Origin: Hyphomicrobiaceae bacterium
GTDB taxonomy: Bacteria > Pseudomonadota > Alphaproteobacteria > Rhizobiales > Hyphomicrobiaceae
Direction: 5' to 3'
Assembly: GCA_024281145.1 (NCBI GenBank)
Contig: JAMXLN010000192.1
Location: 1 to 35,226, forward strand
Length of the DNA: 35,226 bases
The position numbers and the translations under genes are program-made. Under the pieces are notes generated by a model. The model saw only the letters and a program-made list of their open reading frames with translations, had not been told where the DNA came from and searched no databases. This document shows positions 1 to 9,288 of the stretch, piece after piece; positions within the stretch are counted from its first letter, which is position 1, and each line of letters begins with the position of its first letter.

Positions 1-281
1 CCGGCCGTCAGGCACGCAAGGAAGCACATGATGGTGATGACGAGCGTCAACGAGCGGCCGGTGACGGAGCCGGCCGGAACGATCGGAGCGGACGTCTGGT
101 TGGGATCGCCGCGCCGCGAGCGCGTGCGGGGACCCTCGCCCGCATCGAGTTTTGGCGGACCGGTGCGCCGACCGCTGGTCGTGAAGCCGCCCGTGTGCGG
201 CTCGAACGCGTCCTGCTCCGCGTGCGAATGCAGCGGACGCAGCGCCGGCGGTCCTGTGGGCCTATCATACGATCCGGACAT
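1..281 (-). CDS. ftsX: Cell division protein FtsX, N-terminal part (truncated by window edge)
   Basis: Reverse-strand ATG at 281 reads MSGSYDRPTGPPALRPLHSHAEQDAFEP...VTGRSLTLVITIMCFLACLTA, a Pro/Arg-rich cytoplasmic N-terminus then a first TM segment. Overlaps the end of ftsE in the same orientation. Confidence 0.75.
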   Translation of the reverse strand, partial: MSGSYDRPTGPPALRPLHSHAEQDAFEPHTGGFTTSGRRTGPPKLDAGEGPRTRSRRGDPNQTSAPIVPAGSVTGRSLTLVITIMCFLACLTA

Positions 282-957
282 GGCCGTCGTGCAACTCCAG
301 CCGCGGCGCTTTGGTCTGCCGCATCAGCTGATGGTCGTGGGTGGCGATGACGACCGAGGTTCCAAGCCGGTTGAGTTCGATGAAAAGACGCAACAGGCGC
401 CGTCCCATCTGCGGGTCGACGTTACCGGTGGGTTCGTCTGCCAGCAGCAGCTCCGGCTTGTTGATGACGGCGCGTGCAATGGCCGCCCGCTGCTTCTCAC
501 CGCCTGAGAGCACGTGCGGATAGGAATACATGCGGTCGCCAAGCCCAACCCATTGCAGCAAATCGGTCACATCCTCTTTGTAGTCGGAGACCCGCTTGCC
601 CGTGACACGCAGCGGCATGGCCACATTTTCCCATGTCGTCAAGTGATCGAGCAACCGGAAATCCTGGAACACAATGCCGATGCGGCGGCGCAATTGGGCG
701 CGTTTGGCGGGGGTCACCCGGGTGATGTCCTGGCCAAGAACGTGAAGTTGACCGCGCGTTACCTGCATTGACATGAACAGCAACCGCAAGAGTGACGTCT
801 TGCCCGACCCCGAGGGCCCCGTGAGAAAGTGAAACGAACCGGGCCGCAAATGAAACGTGACGTTGCGCAGCACCTCGTGCCCGGTGCCATACTTCAATGC
901 GATGCTGTTCAGTCTGATCACGCTCTCTCCCCGCCTCCAGATCGAGTGGACGCGCAT
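265..957 (-). CDS. ftsE: Cell division ATP-binding protein FtsE
   Basis: ABC ATPase with Walker A GPSGSGKTSLL, signature LSGGEKQR, Walker B LLLADEPTGNVD and FQDFRLLDHLTTWENVAMPLRV typical of FtsE. Confidence 0.93.
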   Translation of the reverse strand: MRVHSIWRRGESVIRLNSIALKYGTGHEVLRNVTFHLRPGSFHFLTGPSGSGKTSLLRLLFMSMQVTRGQLHVLGQDITRVTPAKRAQLRRRIGIVFQDFRLLDHLTTWENVAMPLRVTGKRVSDYKEDVTDLLQWVGLGDRMYSYPHVLSGGEKQRAAIARAVINKPELLLADEPTGNVDPQMGRRLLRLFIELNRLGTSVVIATHDHQLMRQTKAPRLELHDGHVRIV

Positions 958-1163
958 GTTCGGCGCAAGCTGGGAAAGCCGATCAATTGTCCAGGATTGT
1001 GGCGGACTGGTGTTGGCGCCGTGGCCTTACGGGCGCCTGGTACTTCGAGGCTGCGCCAACGGGCTCGGCGAGCGCTGTCCCCCGCCAAATCGATGCCGTC
1101 CGGTGACATGTGACCCGGCCCATGTTAGGAGCGCGCTCTCCGTTCGGCATCCATCCTCCGTCC

Positions 1164-3149
1164 ATGGAATATCGCAAGGACATCGATGGTCTGCGCGCAG
1201 TTGCCGTGCTCGCCGTGGTGTTTTTTCATGGGCAGATTCCGGGGTTCTCCGGCGGGTTCGTTGGGGTCGACGTCTTCTTTGTCATCTCAGGCTTCCTGAT
1301 TACGGGCCTCATTGCCCAGGACAGCAAGGCAGGGCGTTTCTCCTTCGTGACGTTCTACTTCAGGCGCGTGCGCCGCATCCTGCCGGCCCTGCTGTGCATC
1401 TATTTTGCATCGGCGGCCCTTGCCGCTTTGCTCATGCTGCCAAGCGACATGGCCGAGTTCGGACGCAGCCTCGTCAGCTCCGCAGCGTTCGTTTCGAATC
1501 ACTTCTTCTTCCATTTGGCCGACTATTTCGGCGGACCGGCGGAGCAAAAGCCACTTTTGCACACCTGGTCGCTCTCGATCGAGGAGCAGTTCTACCTGGT
1601 CTGGCCGCCCGTGTTTTTGCTGCTGGCCGGGCGGCGCACGCGGTGGCTGCCCTATTGCGTGGGTATCGCGGGGGCACTTTCGCTCGCCGCTTCGGCAATG
1701 GCGGTCCACCAGCACAAGGAGGCGGCCTTCTTTCTGGCGCCGTTCCGGGCCTGGGAGCTTCTGCTTGGCGCGTCGCTGGCACTCCTGCCCCGGCATTGGG
1801 CGATTTGTGGACGCGGCGCGCAAATATCCGCAGCTCTCGGCTTATCACTGATCGTTGCCTCCATCGTGCTCCTGGATCAGAGCCAACCCTTCCCGGGGCT
1901 GTTGGCCTTACCGGCTTGCCTCGGCGCGGCGATGCTCATCCTGGCGGGGATGCACGCTGCGCCGCTCATGACGCGGGTGCTCTCGCTGCGCCCGGCAGTG
2001 GCCGTCGGGCTCATCTCCTACTCGCTCTACCTCTGGCACTGGCCGCTGTTGGCTCTCGCGCGCTATCACGTCGACCGGCCCCTGCGATGGACGGAGCTCG
2101 GCGCGATTTTGGGCGCTAGCCTGCTGGCGGCGATCGCGACCTATCGCTACGTGGAACAGCCGGCGCGCCATGCGCGCTTGCCTCAGGCGCTGCGCGTCTT
2201 GGCCGCTGGCGCGCTTGCGCTGGGCGCCGTCGCGCTCATCGGCCACCAGATCGACAAGAGTCGCGGCTGGACCTTCAATCTCGACCCAGAAATCCGCCGG
2301 CTCGATCGGATTTCCAGAACCAAGAACAATTATCGCAACAGCTGCAGTGGGGCGCAGACCCTATCGCGCACCGACGAAGCCTGCACGTTCGGGCCGCCCC
2401 GTACCTCCGGCTCCTATGATGTGGTCATCATCGGCGACTCGCACGCCGATCACTACACGCCCACCATGAGCGTGCTGGCCCAGCAGGCAGGCCTGTCGGG
2501 CCGGCAAGTTTCGGCCGGCAGATGTCTGGTGCTGTTGGGCTATTACGAGATTACCGGCACTCCAGCACAACAGGCGGCCTGCCGCTTGCTGCGCGACGGC
2601 ATGGTCCGGTTCGTCGACAACAATCCGCGATTGCAGCTGGCTGTTTTGGCGCACCATTGGTCGTCGTACGCGGGAAAAACCATCTGGGAGGACGTGGCGC
2701 CCATCTATCTCCTCGGCTCCAAGCACGACGAGGCCACGGCGCAGCGCTCCCTGGACGTACTGCGGCAAAGCCTCGAACAAACTATCGACTTTCTGACCGC
2801 ACGCGGCATCCAGGTGCTGCTCATGGGCGAAGTTCCGCTCTACGACCGCGACCCCATCAAGTGCGTCAGCGCCGCCATCAAGCAGGGGCTGGGTGCTCAG
2901 GGCTGCCGCATTTCGGTCAAGGCGGTTCAAGAACGCATCGGCGCCGCCAACAAAATGCTGGCCGAGCTCGCTCAGCGCCGAGACCACGTCTCGTTCTTTT
3001 CGCCGCTGGCGACCATGTGCGACGAGGTCTGGTGCAGCCCCGTCCTCGACCAGGTCTATTTGTATCGGGACCGCATGCACCTCAACCGCATCGGAGCCGA
3101 GTACCTCGCGCGATCGATGCACCTTCCGCACCCAGCGCCTCGCTCGTGA
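1164..3149 (+). CDS. Acyltransferase family 3 (OafA/YrhL-like) with C-terminal SGNH domain
   Basis: MEYRKDIDGLRAVAVLAVVFFHGQIPGFSGGFVGVDVFFVISGFLITG (acyltransferase-3 start), many TM segments, then a C-terminal GDSHADHY block and DRMHLNRIGAEYL (SGNH GDS and DxxH blocks). Confidence 0.92.
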   Translation: MEYRKDIDGLRAVAVLAVVFFHGQIPGFSGGFVGVDVFFVISGFLITGLIAQDSKAGRFSFVTFYFRRVRRILPALLCIYFASAALAALLMLPSDMAEFGRSLVSSAAFVSNHFFFHLADYFGGPAEQKPLLHTWSLSIEEQFYLVWPPVFLLLAGRRTRWLPYCVGIAGALSLAASAMAVHQHKEAAFFLAPFRAWELLLGASLALLPRHWAICGRGAQISAALGLSLIVASIVLLDQSQPFPGLLALPACLGAAMLILAGMHAAPLMTRVLSLRPAVAVGLISYSLYLWHWPLLALARYHVDRPLRWTELGAILGASLLAAIATYRYVEQPARHARLPQALRVLAAGALALGAVALIGHQIDKSRGWTFNLDPEIRRLDRISRTKNNYRNSCSGAQTLSRTDEACTFGPPRTSGSYDVVIIGDSHADHYTPTMSVLAQQAGLSGRQVSAGRCLVLLGYYEITGTPAQQAACRLLRDGMVRFVDNNPRLQLAVLAHHWSSYAGKTIWEDVAPIYLLGSKHDEATAQRSLDVLRQSLEQTIDFLTARGIQVLLMGEVPLYDRDPIKCVSAAIKQGLGAQGCRISVKAVQERIGAANKMLAELAQRRDHVSFFSPLATMCDEVWCSPVLDQVYLYRDRMHLNRIGAEYLARSMHLPHPAPRS

Positions 3150-3191
3150 CGGAGCGAGCATGGCCTCCCGATAGGTGCAAGACCTCCCGTG

Positions 3192-4046
3192 TCAATGCGC
3201 CAGGTGTTCGAAGGCGGGCACGTCCGGCCAGAAGATGCGCGCCGTTCGGGCCACGCGGGCCGGATCGCCGGAGGTGAGGAGTGTGGGCGAGCGCGGTCGC
3301 TCACCCGGTTCGCCCACAAAGCGCGGGTGCCGGTGCAGGTAGTCCTCGAGGCTGTCGGCCACCACCTCGGGCTGCGACAGAAGACGCGTGAACGGCGGCA
3401 AGTGGCGGCGAAACAGCGGCTCAACCAGCGGATAGTGCGTGCAGCCCAAAATGGCGCGGTGCGGGGGCGCCCCCCCGGTTTGGGCCAATAGCGCCGCCGC
3501 GGCCGCCCCTACTAGGCCATCGAGTTCGTCCTGCGGTGCAGCCCCCTCGATGGCGCCCACCAGTTCGGGACAGGCCTGCTGCACCACTGTCACCTTTGGG
3601 CAGCGCTTGCGAATCTCCTCCGGGTAGGCGTGCGAGGCGATCGTTCGTGTCGTGCCGAACACGGCAATCGTGTCGGTGTTGTACTTTTGTGGGTATTGGG
3701 GTGAAGTCACCGCCCACGGCGTCTGCGTGGCCGCCTCCACCGTGGGGGCCACGATGCCCAGGATGTTGCGTCCGACCCAGCCGCTGACGGGCAGCCAATC
3801 CTTCTGCAGCGTGCGGGCCGCGACACAGGTTGCCGTGTTGCACCCGAGGAGGACGAGCCCGCAGCCGCTGCGGAAGAGCGCGCAAACCGCATCACGCGTC
3901 AAGGCCACGATCTCGTCAGAGGACCGGTTGCCATAGGGCACGTTGCGGTGATCGCCGAGGTAGACGAAGGCGATGTGCGGAAAGCGTCGCGCCAAGACGC
4001 GGAACACGGTGAGCCCGCCATGGCCCGAATCGAAGACGCCGATCAT
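3192..4046 (-). CDS. murI: Glutamate racemase / Asp-Glu racemase family
   Basis: MIGVFDSGHGGLTVFRVLARRFP, VLLGCNTATCVAARTLQ and ILGCTHYPLVEPLF, with both catalytic Cys contexts present. Confidence 0.88.
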   Translation of the reverse strand: MIGVFDSGHGGLTVFRVLARRFPHIAFVYLGDHRNVPYGNRSSDEIVALTRDAVCALFRSGCGLVLLGCNTATCVAARTLQKDWLPVSGWVGRNILGIVAPTVEAATQTPWAVTSPQYPQKYNTDTIAVFGTTRTIASHAYPEEIRKRCPKVTVVQQACPELVGAIEGAAPQDELDGLVGAAAAALLAQTGGAPPHRAILGCTHYPLVEPLFRRHLPPFTRLLSQPEVVADSLEDYLHRHPRFVGEPGERPRSPTLLTSGDPARVARTARIFWPDVPAFEHLAH

Positions 4047-4374
4047 ATCGCCAAGTTCCCATGGTGAGCGTGCCGGTGCAATTCAACTGTCCCGCCACGC
4101 AACTCTCGTTCTGTGCCTTTCTTTCCTAGGGCGTCGCTTCCCGCGTGGCTGCGGCGCGCGGGTCTGACGAGGAAGATTTCACGCCTCGGAGCACAGGCGC
4201 GGCGAAAGGCTCAAGGGAGCGCGCGTCCGTCACGCGCGGGCAGAGGCGAGCACCATCGGGAAGCCCGCCCCGAGCCGCCGGGTGAAGAAGCGCTTGCCCT
4301 GAGGCGGCACGACGCAACAGGATCGGGGCCGCGGCGCTCTGGGGTGCGGCCCTCGCTGCAAAGCCCCTGCGTGG

Positions 4375-5247
4375 TCACTCCGCTGCTTTGGGCGTGGTGC
4401 CACCCCCGAGCAAGGCTGCTCCCTGCTCCATGGCCCGGAGTGCGTCGAGGTTCGGGACGGCGATGGTATTGTAGCCGCAGTCCACGAAGTGGACCTCGCC
4501 CGTCACGGCGCCGGAGAGGTCCGACAGCAGATAGAGCCCGGCTCCGCCCACCTCGTCGAGCGTCGGTGTGCGGTGCAGAGGCGCGTGGTCGCGCTGGTAG
4601 TTGAAGAGCATGCGCCCGTCGGAGATGCCGGCGCCTGCCAGCGTGCGCATGGGCCCGGCGGACAGTGCGTTGACCCGGACTCCTTGCCCGCCAAGGTCGG
4701 CCGCCAGATAGCGCACCGAGGCTTCCAATGCCGCCTTAGCCACGCCCATCACATTGTAGCAAGGCACCCAACGCGTGGCGCCGCTGAACGTGAGGGTCAG
4801 CAGCGAGCCGCCGCGCGGCATCAACTGCGCAGCACGGTTGGCGATCTCGGTAAAGGAGAAGCACGAGATCACCATGGTGTTGATGAAGTTCTCGCGCGTC
4901 GTGTCGGCGTAGCGCCCCGCGAGCTCCCGGCGGTCCGAGAAGGCCAACGCGTGCACCACGAAGTCAAGGCTGCCCCACTTGCTTTTGATCTCGGCGAAGG
5001 TGTTGTCGATCGTGGCTAGGTTGGTCACGTCGCAATCGACGATGATCTCGGCCCCCGCCTGCTTGGCGAGCGGGATGGCGCGGCGGCCGAAGGCATCGCC
5101 CTGATAGGTGAAGGCAAGCTTGGCGCCCTGGCCTGCCAGCACGCGCGCGATGCCCCAGGCAATCGAACGCTCGTTGGCAACCCCCATTACGAGGCCGCGC
5201 TTGCCTGCCATCAGCGGCCCGGGCCGCGCAATGTCTGTGCTGGTCAT
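4375..5247 (-). CDS. fabI: Enoyl-[acyl-carrier-protein] reductase (NADH) FabI
   Basis: MAGKRGLVMGVANERSIAWGIARVLAGQGAKLAFTYQGDAFGRR...CYNVMGVAKAALEASVRYLAADLG; classic FabI motifs, next to fabB and fabA. Confidence 0.92.
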   Translation of the reverse strand: MTSTDIARPGPLMAGKRGLVMGVANERSIAWGIARVLAGQGAKLAFTYQGDAFGRRAIPLAKQAGAEIIVDCDVTNLATIDNTFAEIKSKWGSLDFVVHALAFSDRRELAGRYADTTRENFINTMVISCFSFTEIANRAAQLMPRGGSLLTLTFSGATRWVPCYNVMGVAKAALEASVRYLAADLGGQGVRVNALSAGPMRTLAGAGISDGRMLFNYQRDHAPLHRTPTLDEVGGAGLYLLSDLSGAVTGEVHFVDCGYNTIAVPNLDALRAMEQGAALLGGGTTPKAAE

Positions 5248-5379
5248 GACCTTCTTCCATTCATGGTGTGCGCGAGCCGCCTGGGCCCAACCCTTCACGA
5301 TCCTCCGTCTCACAGCCTTTGCCAGCTCCGAAGCTCCGAATGGCGCACGGCACCGCAGGCCGAGGCGCCCCTCGGGCCC

Positions 5380-6609
5380 TCAGGTGTCGCATCGCTTCAA
5401 CACCAGAGTCGCATTGGTGCCGCCGAAGCCGAAGCTGTTCGACATTACACAGTTAAGGTTGGGGTTGTCCTCTCGTTTCCGCACGATGGGCACGTCTGCG
5501 AACTCGGGATCGAGCTCGTCGATATTGGCGCTCTCGCAAATAAAACCGCTATTCATCATGAGCAGCGAGAAGATCGCCTCCTGCACGCCGACCGCGCCCA
5601 AGGAATGGCCGGTAAGGGACTTGGTCGATGAGATCGGGGGGATGTCCTTGCCGAACACCTGGCGGATGGCCTCGATCTCGCGCTGATCGCCGACCGGTGT
5701 GCCCGTACCATGTGGGTTGATGTAGTCGACCCGCCCGACACCCTTGCCGTCGAAGCCCTGCATGGCCGAGCGCATGCAACGCACCGCCCCCTCACCCGAT
5801 AGCGCCACCATGTCGAAGCCATCGGAGGTGGCGCCGTAGCCCGCCACTTCCCCATAAATGCGAGCGCCGCGGCTCTTGGCGCGCTGCAGCTCCTCCAGCA
5901 CCACCACGCCGGCTCCGCCGGCGATCACGAAGCCGTCGCGGTTCTTGTCATAGGCTCGGCTGGCTTTGCTAGGGGCGCTATTAAATCCGGTAGACATGGC
6001 CCCCATGGCATCGAACAGCACCGATAGCGTCCAGTCGAGCTCCTCGCAGCCGCCCGCAAACATCAGGTCCTGCTTGCCCCATTGAATCTGCTCGGCAGCA
6101 TTGCCGATGCAGTGTGCTGAGGTGGCACAGGCCGACGATATCGAATAGTTGACACCGCGGATCTGGAAGGCCGTGGCCAGTGCCGCGGAGGGCCCCGAGC
6201 ACATGCCTTTCGGCACCTCGAAAGGCCCGACCTTTTTGGGGTCCTTCTCACGCGCAGTGTCGGCAGCGCGCACAATGGCGCGCGTGGAAGGTCCGCCCGA
6301 GCCCATGATGATGCCGGTACGCTCGTTTACGATGTCGCCCTCGTCGAGACCAGCATCGCGGATCGCCTGGTTCATGGCGATGTAATTCCAACCCACGCCC
6401 GCCTCCATGAAGCGACGCGCTTTGCGTGGAACCATGCCTTCCCATTCGATGTGCGGCTCGCCGTGGACTTGGCAGCGGAAACCAAGTTCGGCGTACTTGG
6501 CGGCGCGGACGATGCCGGATTTGCCTTCCCTGAGGGAGGCAACCACCTCTTGGGTACTGTTACCGATGGAGGAGACGACCCCCATCCCCGTCACGACCAC
6601 GCGGCGCAT
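5380..6609 (-). CDS. fabB: Beta-ketoacyl-ACP synthase I FabB
   Basis: [33 protein letters not shown]; active-site region [26 protein letters not shown] and [14 protein letters not shown]. Confidence 0.95.
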   Translation of the reverse strand: MRRVVVTGMGVVSSIGNSTQEVVASLREGKSGIVRAAKYAELGFRCQVHGEPHIEWEGMVPRKARRFMEAGVGWNYIAMNQAIRDAGLDEGDIVNERTGIIMGSGGPSTRAIVRAADTAREKDPKKVGPFEVPKGMCSGPSAALATAFQIRGVNYSISSACATSAHCIGNAAEQIQWGKQDLMFAGGCEELDWTLSVLFDAMGAMSTGFNSAPSKASRAYDKNRDGFVIAGGAGVVVLEELQRAKSRGARIYGEVAGYGATSDGFDMVALSGEGAVRCMRSAMQGFDGKGVGRVDYINPHGTGTPVGDQREIEAIRQVFGKDIPPISSTKSLTGHSLGAVGVQEAIFSLLMMNSGFICESANIDELDPEFADVPIVRKREDNPNLNCVMSNSFGFGGTNATLVLKRCDT

Positions 6610-6697
6610 TGATTGGCCCTTTTCCTTGCCTCCCCGCCTCTCCCCTTCAGCCGGGCAGCGAGCGCGGTTTCGGCCCTTCGGCATGTGCGGCGCAGCC

Positions 6698-7240
6698 TCA
6701 AGCGGCCGCGGGTTGCTCTCCCCCCTCGAACAGACCGACCCTGAGGTCAGTGGCGGCGTAAATCACCTGTCCATCGGCCTTCATGACGCCGTCGGCGATC
6801 GCCAGTTTCAGCTTGCGCAGGATGACCCGCTTCAGGTCGACGACGTATTGCACGGTCTTGGTGCTGGGCATCACCATGCCGGTGAACTTCACCTCACCCA
6901 CGCCCAAGGCGCGACCTTTGCCGGGCGCACCGAGCCAGCCAAGAAAGAAACCGGTCAACTGCCAGAGCGCATCCAATCCCAAGCAGCCCGGCATGACAGG
7001 GTCACCTTTGAAGTGACAGGCCCACAGCCAATCGAGCATCGGATTGCCGCTGACCTTGAGCTCGGCAACAATCTGGCCCTTGCCATGTGCCCCGCCCGCG
7101 TCCGAGATGCTGGCAATGCGATCGAACATGAGCATGGGCAGCAGCGGCAGCTGGGCGTTGCCGCGTCCGAAAAGCTCGCCGCGGCCGCAGGTCAGCAGAT
7201 CCTCGTACTCATAGCTCGTTGGACGCTCGGCCATGGCCAT
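6698..7240 (-). CDS. fabA: 3-hydroxydecanoyl-ACP dehydratase/isomerase FabA
   Basis: [57 protein letters not shown] (active-site region). Confidence 0.95.
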   Translation of the reverse strand: MAMAERPTSYEYEDLLTCGRGELFGRGNAQLPLLPMLMFDRIASISDAGGAHGKGQIVAELKVSGNPMLDWLWACHFKGDPVMPGCLGLDALWQLTGFFLGWLGAPGKGRALGVGEVKFTGMVMPSTKTVQYVVDLKRVILRKLKLAIADGVMKADGQVIYAATDLRVGLFEGGEQPAAA

Positions 7241-7520
7241 GGTCGTCCCACCCTCCGCGGGCAAGTCTGGCATATGACGGACTGTTGCGGCTTTCGGCGC
7301 CATTGTGGCTTCCTATCACACTCGGGGGTTGCTCAAAAGCCCGCGTTCCTTGCTGTGCGCGCGGTCGGGGCCTCAATATGCGTCTCAATAGCGGTCTCAA
7401 AACTGGGGCCTCTGCACTGGAACGCACGGGCTCTTTCGGTGGGCCTCGCCGCGTGAGCGCGAGCCAGAGGACCCGAGCGCCAGCACCGCCCGGCCGCCGT
7501 TGCGGGGCGTGCTGGTCCAG

Positions 7521-7536
7521 CATATACTGATATATG
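7521..7536. promoter_or_regulatory. Perfect 6-bp inverted repeat CATATA-CTGA-TATATG in the fabA/irr divergent intergenic region
   Basis: Read directly: catatactgatatatg, in a divergent promoter region about 80 bp upstream of the irr ATG at 7619. Confidence 0.45.
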
Positions 7537-7618
7537 AGGACGGCATGAAGGCTGTGCGGCGCTTTGGCAGGTGACTTCGCCCGGAGCGTCGCAGCCGGTG
7601 ACAGGCCTGGTGACGGGA

Positions 7619-8050
7619 ATGCGTAGTTTGGCAGGGCGACCCGGAACGAGGGGGGTCGAGATTGGGGCGCTGCTGCGGCGGGCAAACCTGCGGCCGACCC
7701 GTCAACGCGTGGCGTTGGCGACTTTGCTGTTTGGCAACGGTGACCGTCACGTGACAGCCGAAATCCTTCACGAGGAGGCGGTGGCGGCGGGCGAAAAAGT
7801 TTCCTTGGCCACCGTTTACAACACCTTGCACCAGTTCCAGCGCGCGGGGCTGTTGCGCGAGATCGCCATCGGTGGACAACGCGCCTACTTCGACACCAAC
7901 ATCTCCAATCACAACCACTTCTTCGTGGAGGCCGAGGGGCAGCTCATCGATATCCCCGGCAGCTCGATTCGCGTCGATGGCCTGCCGGAGCCGCCGGAGC
8001 ACCTCGAGATTTCCTATATCGACGTGGTCGTGCGCCTCGTCAGCAAATGA
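7619..8050 (+). CDS. irr: Fur-family transcriptional regulator, Irr (iron response regulator) type
   Basis: LLRRANLRPTRQRVALATLLFGNGDRHVTAEILHEEAVAAGEKVSLATVYNTLHQFQRAGLLREI...FDTNISNHNHFFVEAEGQLIDI; Fur-fold HTH and HNH/HxH region; divergent from fabA as in Rhizobiales. Confidence 0.9.
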   Translation: MRSLAGRPGTRGVEIGALLRRANLRPTRQRVALATLLFGNGDRHVTAEILHEEAVAAGEKVSLATVYNTLHQFQRAGLLREIAIGGQRAYFDTNISNHNHFFVEAEGQLIDIPGSSIRVDGLPEPPEHLEISYIDVVVRLVSK

Positions 8051-8227
8051 TCTAGCGTCATCAAGCCGCCACACGGCTTTGAGGGAGCGCGCCTTCCTCA
8101 CCGACCAGCAACAGCGCCGAGGGCAGAACGGGGGTTTCACCCGCAGCTCGCATCGGGCGGTGTTCCGATCGCGTCCTCTTGCAGGTAGTGTCGCAGCGAA
8201 GGCCCGTTTGCGAGCGAGTCGCCGTGC

Positions 8228-8322
8228 GCGCGTTTGCGTTCGCCGTGCGCGCAATTGAGCCCGCGTTACGCGCAATTGAGCCCGCGTTACGCGCATTTGA
8301 GCCCGCGTTACGCGCATTTGAG
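8228..8322. repeat. 21-bp tandem repeat, about 4.5 copies (first copy degenerate)
   Basis: GCGCAATTGAGCCCGCGTTAC at 8249-8269 and 8270-8290, GCGCATTTGAGCCCGCGTTAC at 8291-8311, partial GCGCATTTGAG at 8312-8322; degenerate unit at 8228-8248. Confidence 0.92.
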
Positions 8323-8360
8323 AAAGAGTAGTCCGCACCCGGCCACTTTCCGCTTTGGTG

Positions 8361-8388
8361 GCCAGCATCTTCAAGCCAGCATCTTCAA
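8361..8388. repeat. 14-bp perfect tandem duplication (GCCAGCATCTTCAA x2)
   Basis: Read directly: gccagcatcttcaagccagcatcttcaa. Confidence 0.9.
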
Positions 8389-8711
8389 GAATACGTTGAG
8401 GACCGCGCGGTTCCAACCTCCTCGCCTTGATGATTTTTCCCGCGCTGCTGCGCCGAACAGTCTGCGCGAGCAAGATGTCGAGCAGGAGCCGCACCACCGT
8501 TTGCGAAACGCGTCGGCGAAGCAGACGTCACCACCACCGCCAAATACGACCGTGCCGGCAACCAACTGGCAAGCGCTTGGCACGCACGTTCGCTGCGAGG
8601 CCAGCCTGTTCCACGTGGAACAGCAACATTTCCTTCAATGCGCAAGAGTGTGATCGCGAGTGCGGCCCCGTGCGGCCGGTTCGCCGAAACCTCTAGGATG
8701 GGGAAGGTCCC

Positions 8712-8873
8712 ATGCGCTTCATCGATGTCGTGCTCGCCGCCGTCCTGCTCGGCCTCACCATCAGCTTCTTCACTATGCGATCGGAGGCGGGAGCCGGTCA
8801 CGGCATCGTCGTCAGTGAGCGCATGACCTGGATCTGGACCCCCGCCGTGCCGCGCCGCAGCGCCGTCCAGTGA
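8712..8873 (+). CDS. Small (53 aa) putative membrane/secreted protein
   Basis: ORF below the track's 60-aa cutoff: MRFIDVVLAAVLLGLTISFFTMRSEAGAGHGIVVSERMTWIWTPAVPRRSAVQ*. Hydrophobic N-terminus; purine-rich ggatggggaagg just upstream. Confidence 0.5.
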   Translation: MRFIDVVLAAVLLGLTISFFTMRSEAGAGHGIVVSERMTWIWTPAVPRRSAVQ

Positions 8874-9000
8874 TGTCCTCTCCACCCTAGCGGCTAGGCG
8901 CTCAGGCTGGAGTTTCCTTCAGCAAGCGCCTGACATCCCAGGCGGCGAATGAGGCGTGCAGCATTACGTCTCGATCATGAACCGAACCGCAATCGCCACG

Positions 9001-9035
9001 GCGCCACGCCCTTATTTAGCGCCACGCCCTTATTT
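9001..9035. repeat. 18-bp tandem duplication (GCGCCACGCCCTTATTT[A])
   Basis: Read directly: gcgccacgcccttatttagcgccacgcccttattt. Confidence 0.88.
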
Positions 9036-9288
9036 CAAGACCTGCGCTGCCTTTGGGGCCGCCGAGTGCACCGCACTTGGTACAGTGCCGGCTGCGCATG
9101 AGGCTCTGCCGGGCGAATTTGGCCAACGCCATTGACCCCCTGAGAGGAGTGCGGTTCGCCTCGGCGCCCCCGTGCCGGCGCTGGGTCAACACAATTGCAA
9201 CGCTTTGGCGTGCCACCAGCGAGCCAGCAACTGCGGCCCGCAAGAGCCGCGGGCATCGGAAGGACTGAGATCCATCGCCTTCAGACAC

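Noticed and set aside
7397-8497. 366-aa minus-strand ORF covering irr and the 21-bp repeat (VTRAQLR repeats)
   Set aside because: It runs fully antisense to irr. The 7-aa repeats follow from the 21-bp DNA period; no domain is evident. The repeat itself is kept as a DNA-level finding.
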